Counted from the stretch's first letter, positions 14,362 to 22,707 are shown. The stretch is DNA of 36,138 bases from an uncultured Eubacterium sp. (GCA_947385775.1 CANDMI010000037.1:1-36138); one strand, 5' to 3'. A program made the numbers and translations. The notes: generated from the sequence alone by a model not told the origin.

Positions 14362-16015
14362 AAACAAGAATGATTTAAGCGAATGGATTACGGAAAGGGG
14401 CTGTTTATCTGGCACTGATTTCAGGAAAAAGGATTCGTTTCTTGGTATGAAGGTTGAAGGTATGTGCATTTCGGAGGAAAAATTTGAACCACAGCCTGAT
14501 GAATTCTTAATGCAGGGATGCCAGGGGCAGGTTGTAAATTGCGCTATCGCAGATGACGAATTTTTGGATTATGAAATTATTGGCCATGCAAAAGAACACA
14601 ATGCGGAAGAATTGAAAAATGGCATTGAAGTTCAGATATTTGCAGAAAAGCCGCCGGACGTTCCACGTCAGCATATTCCAGATTTAAATTGGGAACAGTT
14701 TGCACGAGGGCCGAGTCGTGAAAAGAATATCGATTTTTTGCTTCGATGTATCAAGCAACGTGTTTCGTTGGTTTGTGCTGGTTCTAAGCGTTTGTTTGTA
14801 TTTAACGGAAGATATTATGAAAATATCAGCGAGTTAAAAAAGGCGGCATCCTATTACAAAAAGGTACTCGGTGAACAAACGAACCGACTTTTTCGGGATT
14901 ACTCTGAGATTCATAACCAATTGCTGAGTGATCCTGATATTAGCATCGACAGTATTGATCATCTGCCTATAAACCGGGACGTGATTGTTTTCCAGAACGG
15001 CACGTATGATGTAAAAATGGAAAAATTTTACAAAAACCAGTTTTGGCCAGATGATTATGCTTTCTCAATTTTAGCGACAGACTACGATGAAACAGATGAA
15101 TCAGGAAGGGATATTATAAATTCTTTTTTAAATACGTTTTGCGACCACAATGAGGAGCGTATAAGGCTTTTTTGTGAAATTCTAGGGTTTTGCATTTCGG
15201 GCTATGAGAATAAAAAATCATTTTTTTATTTTCTTGGTAAACCAGATGCAGGGAAAAGTACTGTGTGCAGGTTCATAGAACAGGTTATTGGGGAGAATTT
15301 GTACATGGCCTGTTCCATTCATGAACTTAATGGCAAATATGCGACTGGGGAGCTTTTTGGAATAAAAGTATGCGCAGACGAAGATGTTGCAGTGGACAGG
15401 GCTTTGAAAACAGATGATATTTCTCTGATCAAAAAAATTTCATCCTCTGATAAAATACGGACACGACAGATTTATCAGTCAGCGGTGCAAATGCGTCCGG
15501 ATTGCAAATTAGTATGGGCTGGGAATGGGATGGTTAAGTTCGACACAAAGGAAGATTTACAACCGCTTATCAACCGTATGGTCGTTTTCCCCTTGGATGT
15601 TTCAATTCCAAAGGAAGAACGAGATACAGAGATATTATCAAAGCTTATTATTGGACGTAATTATATGCTTACGCTTGCACTGAAAGCATTGCACAATTTG
15701 GTGCAAAACAGATTCATTTTTTCAGAGGTGGTTGATGCGGAAAAATATTTTAATTCATCAATTTATTTATATGGCGTTGAAGATTTTGTCCAAGAAAATT
15801 GTGTAATCGATGCGGATGCGGTTGCGTATACACAGGTTTTATATGGACAGTATCAGGATTTCTGCAAGGAAAACCCTGAATATAAGCGGCTTTCCAAAAA
15901 CCAGTTCATCCCATATCTTAGAGAAAAATATGGTGTGGAGAGATACAGCGATGGAAGCAGGAGAGGGATTCGGGGCATTCGGTTAAAAGATGGTCTGGCA
16001 GAAATTAATGATTGA
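14354..16015 (+). CDS. D5/P4-type superfamily 3 replication helicase
   Basis: This 553-residue protein resembles the helicase half of phage P4/poxvirus D5-type primase-helicases, which unwind DNA at an element's origin. A D5_N-like region (about 180-275) precedes the ATPase. Walker A is LGKPDAGKST (about 294-303), the Walker B-like strand KVCADED is near 338-344, and the sensor strand KLVWAGNG is near 385-392. A winged-helix-like end (RLSKNQFIPYLREKYGVERY) follows. The N-terminal 170 residues show no TOPRIM, AEP or zinc-finger primase motif, so it may be helicase only. It is coupled to the upstream gene and followed by repeats that could be its origin. Confidence 0.88.
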   Translation: MNKNKNDLSEWITERGCLSGTDFRKKDSFLGMKVEGMCISEEKFEPQPDEFLMQGCQGQVVNCAIADDEFLDYEIIGHAKEHNAEELKNGIEVQIFAEKPPDVPRQHIPDLNWEQFARGPSREKNIDFLLRCIKQRVSLVCAGSKRLFVFNGRYYENISELKKAASYYKKVLGEQTNRLFRDYSEIHNQLLSDPDISIDSIDHLPINRDVIVFQNGTYDVKMEKFYKNQFWPDDYAFSILATDYDETDESGRDIINSFLNTFCDHNEERIRLFCEILGFCISGYENKKSFFYFLGKPDAGKSTVCRFIEQVIGENLYMACSIHELNGKYATGELFGIKVCADEDVAVDRALKTDDISLIKKISSSDKIRTRQIYQSAVQMRPDCKLVWAGNGMVKFDTKEDLQPLINRMVVFPLDVSIPKEERDTEILSKLIIGRNYMLTLALKALHNLVQNRFIFSEVVDAEKYFNSSIYLYGVEDFVQENCVIDADAVAYTQVLYGQYQDFCKENPEYKRLSKNQFIPYLREKYGVERYSDGSRRGIRGIRLKDGLAEIND

Positions 16016-16303
16016 CTTTTGGCTGTTTACACATTTTACATACCTATGCATATGTCTAGATTTCTTTGAAAACCAGAAGGTTTTCTCATAAGATCTTATA
16101 AAATGGGAATGTGTTTTAAGTGTGTAAAATGTGTCAGCAAAAAACAGAATCAGGATTTTTCATACATATATTATTGAATCAAACCTAGTCTGGCGCATTA
16201 GACGATGAAGAATAAGTGTGTAAATACACTATCGGATTGTAGAGAATAATTAAATAGATATTCTTTGTCAGTGCGTCAGATAAAGAAAGCTGGCGCTTAG
16301 ACG
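16016..16303. other. Candidate replication origin (repeat-rich region)
   Basis: This stretch has no gene but has ordered repeats. A 12-bp inverted repeat pairs ACACATTTTACA (16029-16040) with TGTAAAATGTGT (16123-16134). A direct repeat TAAGTGTGTAAA occurs at 16117-16128 and 16213-16224. A second direct repeat CTGGCGC-TTAGACG type occurs at 16190-16204 and 16290-16303. Spacings of 96 and 100 bp recur. P4-like helicases bind iterated motifs next to their gene, so this is the best origin candidate in the element. Confidence 0.5.
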
Positions 16304-16426
16304 GCATTTTTGGTCTGTATATATAATGAAAAATATAATTTTCAAGACGTATATTATTTGTATATGGGTCCACATAAACAGGTTTGATAAGTAAAAAAAG
16401 GATTATGGATGAGGAGGATACAGATT

Positions 16427-16627
16427 ATGAATGAAGAATTACGGAACATGACGGTATTAACAGCAGGTGATATTCAGAAACTGCTTCGCATTGGAAAAAA
16501 TAAGACGTATGATTTTTTAAACAGTAAGAATTGTCCGGTACCGGTAATTACCATTGACCATCAAAAGAGGGTTCCGGCAAGGCAGTTTTTTGAATGGTTG
16601 GACAATCTAAAGGTAGCGGCAATGTAA
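16427..16627 (+). CDS. AlpA/excisionase-like helix-turn-helix protein
   Basis: A 66-residue protein of the small MerR-like winged-helix type: TVLTAGDIQKLLRIGKNKTY (recognition region), DFLNSKNCPVPVI, then a wing KRVPARQFFEWL. Such proteins regulate integrase or act as excisionase in satellites and islands. The Met at 16427 is chosen because GAGGAGG lies 9 bases upstream; the ATG at 16409 would lie before that site. It is the second such protein in the element; the other is at 5089-5271. A terminator follows directly. Confidence 0.82.
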   Translation: MNEELRNMTVLTAGDIQKLLRIGKNKTYDFLNSKNCPVPVITIDHQKRVPARQFFEWLDNLKVAAM

Positions 16628-16635
16628 GCGACAGG

Positions 16636-16664
16636 CCGGAGGTATTTTATACTTCCGGTTTTTG
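16636..16664 (+). terminator. Rho-independent terminator
   Basis: CCGGAGGTA (16636-16644) pairs with TACTTCCGG (16650-16658), one G-T pair included, and is followed by TTTTTG. It ends the AlpA-like transcript. Confidence 0.82.
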
Positions 16665-16857
16665 TATTGTTAACCGCAAGAGATAGAGAGATACTGTTTT
16701 AGTCCTAAGTAACAGATCTTAACGGTAAATATCAAATCAGAGTATTTCATAAAGATATGAATTTTACTAGGTAGAAGGATAAAAAGATATGGAAAGGAGA
16801 ACTTGTTTTTATACCAGAAATATCATATACTTAGGTAACAGCAAAGGAGATAAAACA

Positions 16858-17727
16858 ATGGGGAATGAGGATATGCAGTTTGATGAAAATGGAAATATCA
16901 AACGAGCTGCAAAAGACAGCATATTTACGCATTTATTTCAGGATAAGGAATATTTATTACAGCTTTATCAGGCGCTGCATCCAGAAGATACAGAAGCGGA
17001 AGAAAAAGATCTGACGATTATAACGTTGAAGAACATTGTTTCCGGCGGTATTTATAACGATTTGGGATTTATGTTAAAAGAGAAATTGATTTTCTTGATA
17101 GAAGCGCAGTCAACCTGGACTGTGAATATCCTGGTAAGGGTTTTAATGTATCTAGCAAAATCATATCAGGATTATATTATAAGAAAAGGACAAAATATAT
17201 ATGGGAGTAAAAGGGTAAAACTGCCCAAAGCGGAATTGTACGTAATATATACTGGGGATCGGAAAACAAGGCCGGATGTCCTGTCATTTGCACAGGAGTT
17301 TTTTCCAGGGCAGGATAGTTTTCTGGATATTAAAGTGAAAATGCTCTATGGGGATGGAACCGGGGATATTATCAGCCAGTACGTGGCATTTACAAAAGCA
17401 TTTGATGAGCAGATAAAAAAATACGGGTATACAGAACAGGCCGTGCGGGAAACCATCCGCATCTGTAAAGATATGGATGTTTTGAAAAAATATTTGGAAA
17501 GCAGGGAAAGCGAGGTAGTGGATCTTATGATTACATTGTTTAGTGATGAAGAAATTTGGAATATGTGTATGAAAAGCGAAAAAAGGGAAGCGGCAATAAA
17601 AACTACGATCGAAGATGGAAAAGACTATGGAATTTCAAGAGAAAAAATATTTATGAAATTACAGCAAAAATATGATTTGACCGAAGAAGAAGCAAGAGAA
17701 ATGTTAGAATTATACGGAAGGAAATAG
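16858..17727 (+). CDS. Rpn-family PD-(D/E)XK nuclease / transposase-like protein
   Basis: This 289-residue protein is a typical Rpn-family member: AAKDSIFTHLFQDKEYLLQL at the start, the nuclease core NDLGFMLKEKLIFLIEAQST (Asp, Glu-x-Gln; about 62-82), the following VRVLMYLAKSYQDYI, and the strand AELYVIYTGD. Family members cut DNA and promote recombination; some act in defence. The short C-terminal tail KIFMKLQQKYDLTEEEAREM is also usual. The Met at 16858 has AAAGGAG 8 bases upstream, so the 23-residue extension to 16789 is not used. It is the last gene before attR, mirroring the relative at 2470 near attL. Confidence 0.88.
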   Translation: MGNEDMQFDENGNIKRAAKDSIFTHLFQDKEYLLQLYQALHPEDTEAEEKDLTIITLKNIVSGGIYNDLGFMLKEKLIFLIEAQSTWTVNILVRVLMYLAKSYQDYIIRKGQNIYGSKRVKLPKAELYVIYTGDRKTRPDVLSFAQEFFPGQDSFLDIKVKMLYGDGTGDIISQYVAFTKAFDEQIKKYGYTEQAVRETIRICKDMDVLKKYLESRESEVVDLMITLFSDEEIWNMCMKSEKREAAIKTTIEDGKDYGISREKIFMKLQQKYDLTEEEAREMLELYGRK

Positions 17728-17766
17728 AAAAAGAATTGTTATAAGGACTCTGGATAAACGTTTATA

Positions 17767-17790
17767 AAAGCACACAAAAAAGCACACAAA
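17767..17790 (+). repeat. Candidate integrase arm-binding repeats, right end
   Basis: AAAAGCACAC followed by AAAAAAGCACACAAA repeats the left-end motif (111-134) with only one base missing there. It is about 137 bp inside attR, compared with 56 bp inside attL on the left. Confidence 0.5.
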
Positions 17791-17926
17791 TTATTCAAAA
17801 TGAATGGATATCAGATAAAACTGGCTGGGAATGTTTAAAGCTGGTTTTATGTAAAACCCTGTATTTACAGGGATAGAAGGGGAGCGGTTAATCGTATATG
17901 GATGATAAAAAATGTACCTCATAGCA

Positions 17927-17949
17927 GTTCGAATCCTCTCACGCACGTT
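17927..17949 (+). repeat. attR core of the integrated element
   Basis: Exact 23-bp copy of 33-55. The sequence to its left does not complete a tRNA, so this is the displaced original end of tRNA-Arg. The element between the two cores is 17,894 bp per unit (33-17926). Confidence 0.92.
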
Positions 17950-17952
17950 ACG

Positions 17953-17990
17953 AAAAGCTTTGAAAACATTGCGTTTTCAAAGCTTTTTTT
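17953..17990 (+). terminator. Original tRNA-Arg terminator, displaced by integration
   Basis: A 15-bp perfect stem (17953-17967 with 17973-17987) is followed by a T-run that reaches 17990. Before integration it would have followed the tRNA directly. It now sits behind attR, 17.9 kb away. Confidence 0.85.
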
Positions 17991-18073
17991 ATGCGCAGGC
18001 CCGCATATGGAAGTTTGCCGCTAAAGCATGCGGGCCGCGCGGCGAGCAGGAAAGATGCTCTTCCCTACTCGAT
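17991..18073 (+). repeat. Structured intergenic repeat, copy 1
   Basis: The copy starts directly at the end of the terminator T-run with ATGCGCAGGCCCGCATATGG. It can form hairpin 1 (GCCCGCAT 17999-18006 with ATGCGGGC 18028-18035), then CGCGCGGCGAG, then a weaker hairpin 2 ending in CTACTCGATT. The same arrangement occurs at 35905-35992 and 36084-36138. Stem bases differ between copies in a compensated way, so the structure seems to be conserved. Confidence 0.8.
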
Positions 18074-18138
18074 TTGAAACAACGGCATTCTTTTTCCATT
18101 TCTTCTTATGCTCAGCAGGAAACAAAGTTTTGAGCAGA

Positions 18139-18203
18139 TGTCAAATTTTCTAAATATTTGAGCAAGTTATAAAAATGTCAGATAGAAAAAACTCAGATAT
18201 AAT
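18139..18203 (+). promoter_or_regulatory. AraC-type site and promoter of the GH42 gene (site A)
   Basis: Half-sites TGTCA (18139-18143, weak) and GAGCA (18160-18164) are 21 bp apart around the shared core TTTTCTAAATA. Ten bases later come ATGTCA (-35, 18175-18180), a 17-bp spacer and a perfect TATAAT (18198-18203). The poor -35 box next to the site is what an activated promoter would show. Confidence 0.65.
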
Positions 18204-18240
18204 TTATATCGAAATCCAGCGAGATTTAAAACAGAAAACT

Positions 18241-18330
18241 GCGCCGCCTAAAAAGCTAGGCGATCGGAAAACGATGGAAGCTTGAATTTTCAGGAGATCG
18301 GAAAACGAAATCTGCCTAAGTAGGCGGGCG
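18241..18330 (+). promoter_or_regulatory. Structured leader of the GH42 gene
   Basis: Within the roughly 150-nt leader, CGCCTA-AAAAGC-TAGGCG (18245-18262) and GCCTA-AG-TAGGC (18314-18325) form hairpins, and the first GCCTA could instead pair with the distant TAGGC. GATCGGAAAACGA occurs twice (18262-18274, 18296-18308). There is no T-run, so any role would be at translation or RNA stability. Confidence 0.4.
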
Positions 18331-18360
18331 TATCAAACGAACACCTAAGGAGGGAAAAAG

Positions 18361-20376
18361 ATGTCAATCAAAAATAAGCTGATCTACGGCGGAGATTATT
18401 ATCCGGAGCAGTGGATGGATCATCCGAAGATTTTAGAGCAGGATATCCAGTTTATCAAAAAGGCCGGGATAAACCTGATCACGGTAGGCGTGTTTGCATG
18501 GTCTGTGATAGAGCCAAAGGAAGGGGAATATCATTTTTCGTGGCTGGAGGAGATCATAGACCGGCTGTATGAAAATGAGATTTCCGTTATGCTTGCAACC
18601 CCGTCCGGAGCCCGTCCGAAATGGCTGGCGCAAAAATATCCGGAAGCGCTGCGGGTAAATGAGGGCAGACAGCGGAATTTGTTCGGGGAGCGGCATAACC
18701 ATTGCTTTACGTCCCCTGTATACCGGGAAAAGGTAAGAAAGATCAATACAAAGCTGGCGGAGTGTTTCGCGGGGCATCCTGCGGTTGCGTTTTGGCATAT
18801 TTCCAATGAATATGGAGGGGAATGCCACTGTCCGCTTTGCCAGAAGGCGTTTCAGGAATGGCTCAGGAAAAAATACGGGACGGTAGAAAAGCTGAACAAG
18901 GCATGGTGGACGCGGTTTTGGAGCCATACCTACGATTCGTTTGAAGAAGTGGAAAGCCCTTCTTCTGTTGGAGAAAAGAGCATACACGGGCTGAACCTGG
19001 ACTGGAAAAGATTTGTGTCTGACCAGACCATTGATTTTATGAGGCATGAGATCCAGGCGTTGCGGGACGCAGGCGCAAAGCAGCCGGCTACCACAAATAT
19101 GATGTATGATTTTCAAGGGATTAATTATGGGAAAATGGCGGAATATCTCGATATTGTCTCATGGGATTCCTATCCGCTGTGGGGGAAGAAGGAAGATGTG
19201 AGGATCGCGCTGGATAACGGGATGCAGCATGATTATATGCGAAGCTTAAAGCACAGGCCGTTTCTGCTGCTGGAATCCTGCCCGTCTGCAACCAACTGGC
19301 AGGGGGTCAGCAAACTGAAAAAGCCAGGTGTGCTTATGAACGCCTCCCTGCAAAGCATCGCGCATGGCGGCGACAGCGTGCAGTATTTCCAGATCCGGCA
19401 GAGCCGCGGAAGCTCTGAAAAATTTCATGGGTCTGTGATCGACCACTATGGGGGAGCGGATACCCGGGTCTTTCTGGAAATATGCCAGGTGGGGCGTACG
19501 TTGGAAAGCCTGTCTGAAATAGCGGGGAGTGACGTACATGCAAAGGCCGCGCTTATTTATGATATTGAAAATCGCTGGGCCATGGAGGATGCTCAGGGGC
19601 CGAGAAATGACGGGCTGTATTATCATGAGGCCGCTTTTAAATCCTATCAGGCGTTAAAGCATTGCGGGCTGGATGTGGATGTGATCGATATGGATCAAAA
19701 GCTGGACGGATACCAGATTATTGCGGCGCCGATGCTTTATATGTTCCGGTCGGATATGGAAGGGAAGCTGCGTGAATTTGTAAAAAATGGCGGGACGCTG
19801 ATTATGACCTATTGGAGCGGGATTGTAAATGAAACGGATTTATGTCACCTTGGCGGGACGCCCCATGATCTGACAGATGTTTTGGGGCTTCGGAGCGAAG
19901 AAATAGACGGGCTTTACGACTGGGAAGAAAATACGGCGGAACCGGCAGCGGAAAATGAATTGGGCATTGTAAGGCCGTATACTGGAAAGAACCTGTGCGA
20001 CCTGGTTCAGCTAAAAGGGGCATTGGCGCTGATGGTATATGGCAGCGATTTTTATGCGGGCAGGCCGGCGCTTACGAAAAATACGTTTGGGAATGGGACG
20101 GCATATTATGTATGCGCGGATATGGAAGAGGCGTTCTATCGGGATGTTTATAAAAAAATATGTGAACGGGCAGGAATCCAGGGGCTTTTAGAGGATGTGC
20201 CAGAGGGGATTACCGTAAACAGCAGGGAAAACCGGGAATATCAATATCTGTTTATTCAAAATTACGGGCAGGAGCCGGTAAGGGTCGCCCTGCCGGAAGG
20301 TTATGAAATTCTGGCAGGCGAATATGAGGGCGCGGTAGCGGCCATGTCTACCGTTGTCTGGAAGCGCCGGAAGTAA
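18361..20376 (+). CDS. GH42 beta-galactosidase
   Basis: The 671-residue protein is a family 42 beta-galactosidase that removes terminal galactose from small galactosides, probably in the cytoplasm since no signal peptide is seen. The TIM barrel starts at YGGDYYPEQW. The acid/base is E150 in WHISNEYGG and the nucleophile is E305 in LLLESCPS. Four zinc-binding cysteines are in place (C115, C155, C157, C160). A trimerisation domain and a short beta domain follow (about 390-671). Length is normal for the family. TAAGGAGGG precedes the ATG. It is the first gene of the locus and is followed by an SGNH hydrolase. Confidence 0.95.
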   Translation: MSIKNKLIYGGDYYPEQWMDHPKILEQDIQFIKKAGINLITVGVFAWSVIEPKEGEYHFSWLEEIIDRLYENEISVMLATPSGARPKWLAQKYPEALRVNEGRQRNLFGERHNHCFTSPVYREKVRKINTKLAECFAGHPAVAFWHISNEYGGECHCPLCQKAFQEWLRKKYGTVEKLNKAWWTRFWSHTYDSFEEVESPSSVGEKSIHGLNLDWKRFVSDQTIDFMRHEIQALRDAGAKQPATTNMMYDFQGINYGKMAEYLDIVSWDSYPLWGKKEDVRIALDNGMQHDYMRSLKHRPFLLLESCPSATNWQGVSKLKKPGVLMNASLQSIAHGGDSVQYFQIRQSRGSSEKFHGSVIDHYGGADTRVFLEICQVGRTLESLSEIAGSDVHAKAALIYDIENRWAMEDAQGPRNDGLYYHEAAFKSYQALKHCGLDVDVIDMDQKLDGYQIIAAPMLYMFRSDMEGKLREFVKNGGTLIMTYWSGIVNETDLCHLGGTPHDLTDVLGLRSEEIDGLYDWEENTAEPAAENELGIVRPYTGKNLCDLVQLKGALALMVYGSDFYAGRPALTKNTFGNGTAYYVCADMEEAFYRDVYKKICERAGIQGLLEDVPEGITVNSRENREYQYLFIQNYGQEPVRVALPEGYEILAGEYEGAVAAMSTVVWKRRK

Positions 20377-20409
20377 GGAACGGTGTATAAGTTATTTATG
20401 CACTGTTCC
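20377..20409 (+). other. Intercistronic hairpin between GH42 and SGNH genes
   Basis: GGAACGGTG (20377-20385) pairs with CACTGTTCC (20401-20409), one G-T pair, directly after the stop codon. It lacks a T-run. It may protect the upstream message or lower expression of the downstream gene. Confidence 0.45.
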
Positions 20410-20452
20410 TATGCAGGAAAAATCTGCATACGTAGTTTTAAGGGAGGGCAAA

Positions 20453-21091
20453 ATGAAAAATGTGAGTTTTTCGATATTGGGAGATTCTTTTTCTACCTAT
20501 AAGGGATGGATACCAGAGGGATATGCGACCTGGTATGGAGACGGGGATACGAATATAAACGGAGTGGAGGAAACCTGGTGGCATCAGCTTATGCGGGAGT
20601 TTGAAATGACGTTGCTTTGTAATTGCAGTTATTCCGGCAGTACGGTGTGCACCACCGGGTATGAGGGGATGGAGGATTCCCAGGCGTTTGTAATCCGCAT
20701 GAAGGATTATTTTGGAGAAAAATCCGCTCCAAAACGAAAACCGGACGTGATACTCGTGGAAGGGGGGATCAACGATACCTATGCAAGCCCGGCAGGGGAG
20801 CTGCTGTATCAGGGCTGGACAGAGGAGGATTTAAAAAAAGCCCTCCCTGCATACTGCTATATGCTGGATTACTTAAAACGGCATCAGAAAGACGCGCGGA
20901 TTATCTGTATGATCAGCGATATCGTATCGTCTAAGCTTCGGACAGGGTATGTGGAGGCGTGCAGGCATTATCATACGGAGTATCTGTTGTTCCCGCCGAA
21001 AGAGTCGGACCCGAAACTGTTAAAGGACGGGCATCCGAATACAGAAGGGCATCGGGCTATTTATCAGGCTGTGCGGAAGATGTTTTTATAA
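20453..21091 (+). CDS. SGNH/GDSL-type hydrolase
   Basis: This 212-residue protein has the marks of an SGNH esterase: nucleophile S12 in LGDSFS, N107 in GGINDTY, and the C-terminal D192/H194 pair in KDGHPN. No signal peptide is seen, so it probably acts inside the cell, perhaps removing acetyl or other esters from imported galactosides; the substrate is inferred from context only. The Met at 20453 has AGGGAGGG upstream, whereas the ORF extension overlapping the GH42 end has no ribosome site. It probably shares the GH42 transcript (76-bp gap with a hairpin). Confidence 0.85.
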   Translation: MKNVSFSILGDSFSTYKGWIPEGYATWYGDGDTNINGVEETWWHQLMREFEMTLLCNCSYSGSTVCTTGYEGMEDSQAFVIRMKDYFGEKSAPKRKPDVILVEGGINDTYASPAGELLYQGWTEEDLKKALPAYCYMLDYLKRHQKDARIICMISDIVSSKLRTGYVEACRHYHTEYLLFPPKESDPKLLKDGHPNTEGHRAIYQAVRKMFL

Positions 21092-21129
21092 AAAAGGACG
21101 AAAAAGGATGCGGAATAAAAAGATGTAAT

Positions 21130-21194
21130 GAGCAATTTTTCTAAATAGGAAAGCAATTCTTAAAATTGTATATACATTATTAACATGCTAGAAT
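21130..21194 (+). promoter_or_regulatory. AraC-type site and promoter of the sugar-importer operon (site B)
   Basis: GAGCA (21130-21134) and AAGCA (21151-21155) are 21 bp apart around ATTTTTCTAAATA. Ten bases later lies TTGTAT (-35, 21166-21171), then 17 bp and TAGAAT (-10, 21189-21194). The distance from site to -10 box is the same as at site A. Confidence 0.7.
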
Positions 21195-21256
21195 GGCTTT
21201 AGCAGTTAGGAAATGCAACAAACTCATAAGAAAACAAAGAACAGGAGGAAAAAATT

Positions 21257-22627
21257 ATGAAGCAAAAATTATTAACTGCGTTTATGTGTGCAGCCCTTAC
21301 GGCGGCGACGCTTGCCGGATGCGGCTCCTCGGATAGCGGGGATGAAGGAAAAGGCAGCCAGGCGGTGGATGATAAGACGGCAGGCGATTCCACAGGCGAC
21401 AGCGCGCAGGGCGAAAAGGATGCGGCGGACGACGGCGCACAGGACGGCAAGGACGCGTCAGGAAAAGGCGGAGTGACAGACGAGCATCATTATGAAGGCA
21501 TCGAACTGACAGAGGATGATGTAGAGCTGACGGTCTGGGAATCTACAGCCGGGGCGGACGAATTTGTCATAAAGGCAGGGGAAAAGTTTACGGAAATGTA
21601 TCCGAATATCAAGATCAAATATGTCAATGTCGAGCTTGGAGATACAAAATCCCAGATCGCGTTGGACGGGCCTGGGGGCGTTGGGCCGGATCTGTTTGCA
21701 ACGCCAAACAATACACTTGGGGCGCTGACGGACGGAGGCCATATTTTAGAGGCGCCAAATCCGGAATATATTAAGGAAAAGTCGATTGAATCCTGCGCTA
21801 CGGCAGTTACCTATAAGGATACGGTGTGGGGGTATCCGATTTCCGCCGATACATACGCTTTGTTCTACAACAGGGATTTGATCTCGGATGAAGAGGTGCC
21901 GAAGACGTTTGATGACCTGAAAAAATGGTGCAAGGATTTTAACGCGAAAAATTCCGGCAAGCAGGGATTTTTGATGGGCATGGACGGCTATTACAGCTAC
22001 ATATTTACGACCAAAGACGGCAACCGCGTGTTTGGGCCGGACGGTACCGACGAGTCAAATACCAATCTGAATAATGCAACAGCCGTAGAGGGGATGAAAT
22101 ATTTCCAGTCCCTGCGTGAGATTTTGGACGCGCCTGCGGCGGATATTACAACCTCCTACTGCGACGGGGCGTTCCAGTCCGGCAAAACGGCAATGTATAT
22201 TACAGGGCTTTGGAATGTGGCAAACTTCAGGGAAGCGGGCATTGACTTTGGAGTAGTGGCGCTTCCATGCCTGCCGGGCAGCGACGAGCCGCCGGCTTCT
22301 TTTTCCAGCGCAAGGACGATGTGCATTTCCGCATATTAGGACCATCCGAATGAAGCGGCGGCATTTGGCTCTTTTATGATGTCCGATGAAATGCAAAAAA
22401 TGCGTTTTGAGGTAACAGGCGCGCTTCCATCTACGCTTGTAGAAGTGGATGCGGATTATGTGGCAGGATTTTCCGTACAGTTAAAGTATGCATTTCCAAC
22501 GCCTGCGATTACGAAAATGGATTATTTCTGGGACCCGATGAATGCGGCTACGCAGAATATCTGGGACGGAGCGGATGTTCAAAAAGAAATGGACGCGGTA
22601 AATAAGACCATTTTGGAAAGCAATTAA
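21257..22627 (+). pseudogene. ABC sugar-binding lipoprotein, interrupted by in-frame TAG
   Basis: The frame encodes an extracellular family-1 (MalE-type) solute-binding protein that would capture the sugar for the two permeases downstream. The lipoprotein signal is clear: a basic start, a hydrophobic stretch and the lipobox LAGC with Cys about residue 22. A long acidic Gly/Asp linker follows, then the binding domain. Codon 361 is TAG (22337-22339). The same frame continues past it with DHPNEAAAFGSFMMSDEMQK to the true end at 22627, so the intact protein would be about 456 residues. A single CAG-to-TAG change would explain this. TAG is a normal stop in the same operon (malF-like gene), which argues against recoding. 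The truncated product lacks about 95 residues of the C-terminal lobe. Start: ACAGGAGG upstream of the ATG. Confidence 0.85.
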
Positions 22628-22660
22628 ACACAGGCGGATTAAGAGAAATAAAGAGAAAAT

Positions 22661-22692
22661 AAGCAGCTTTTGCACATGCAGGGCTGCTTTTT
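22661..22692 (+). terminator. Intra-operon attenuator before the first permease gene
   Basis: AAGCAGC (22661-22667) pairs with GCTGCTT (22683-22689) and runs into TTTTT, while the permease ribosome site GAAAGGAG starts at once. Hairpins at this place commonly keep permease levels below those of the binding protein. Confidence 0.65.
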
Positions 22693-22707
22693 GAAAGGAG
22701 TGTGCAT

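Noticed and set aside
33-17949. Complete prophage or conjugative element
   Set aside because: No terminase, portal, capsid, tail, lysis, relaxase or type IV secretion gene could be recognised in the element.
18433-19116. Long minus-strand open frame opposite the GH42 gene
   Set aside because: It is the antisense shadow of a clearly coding GH42 gene with conserved catalytic residues.
22337-22339. Recoding of TAG as an amino acid
   Set aside because: Several intact genes here (malF-like, nadK, DUF932, Rpn-family) end in TAG, including one in the same operon.
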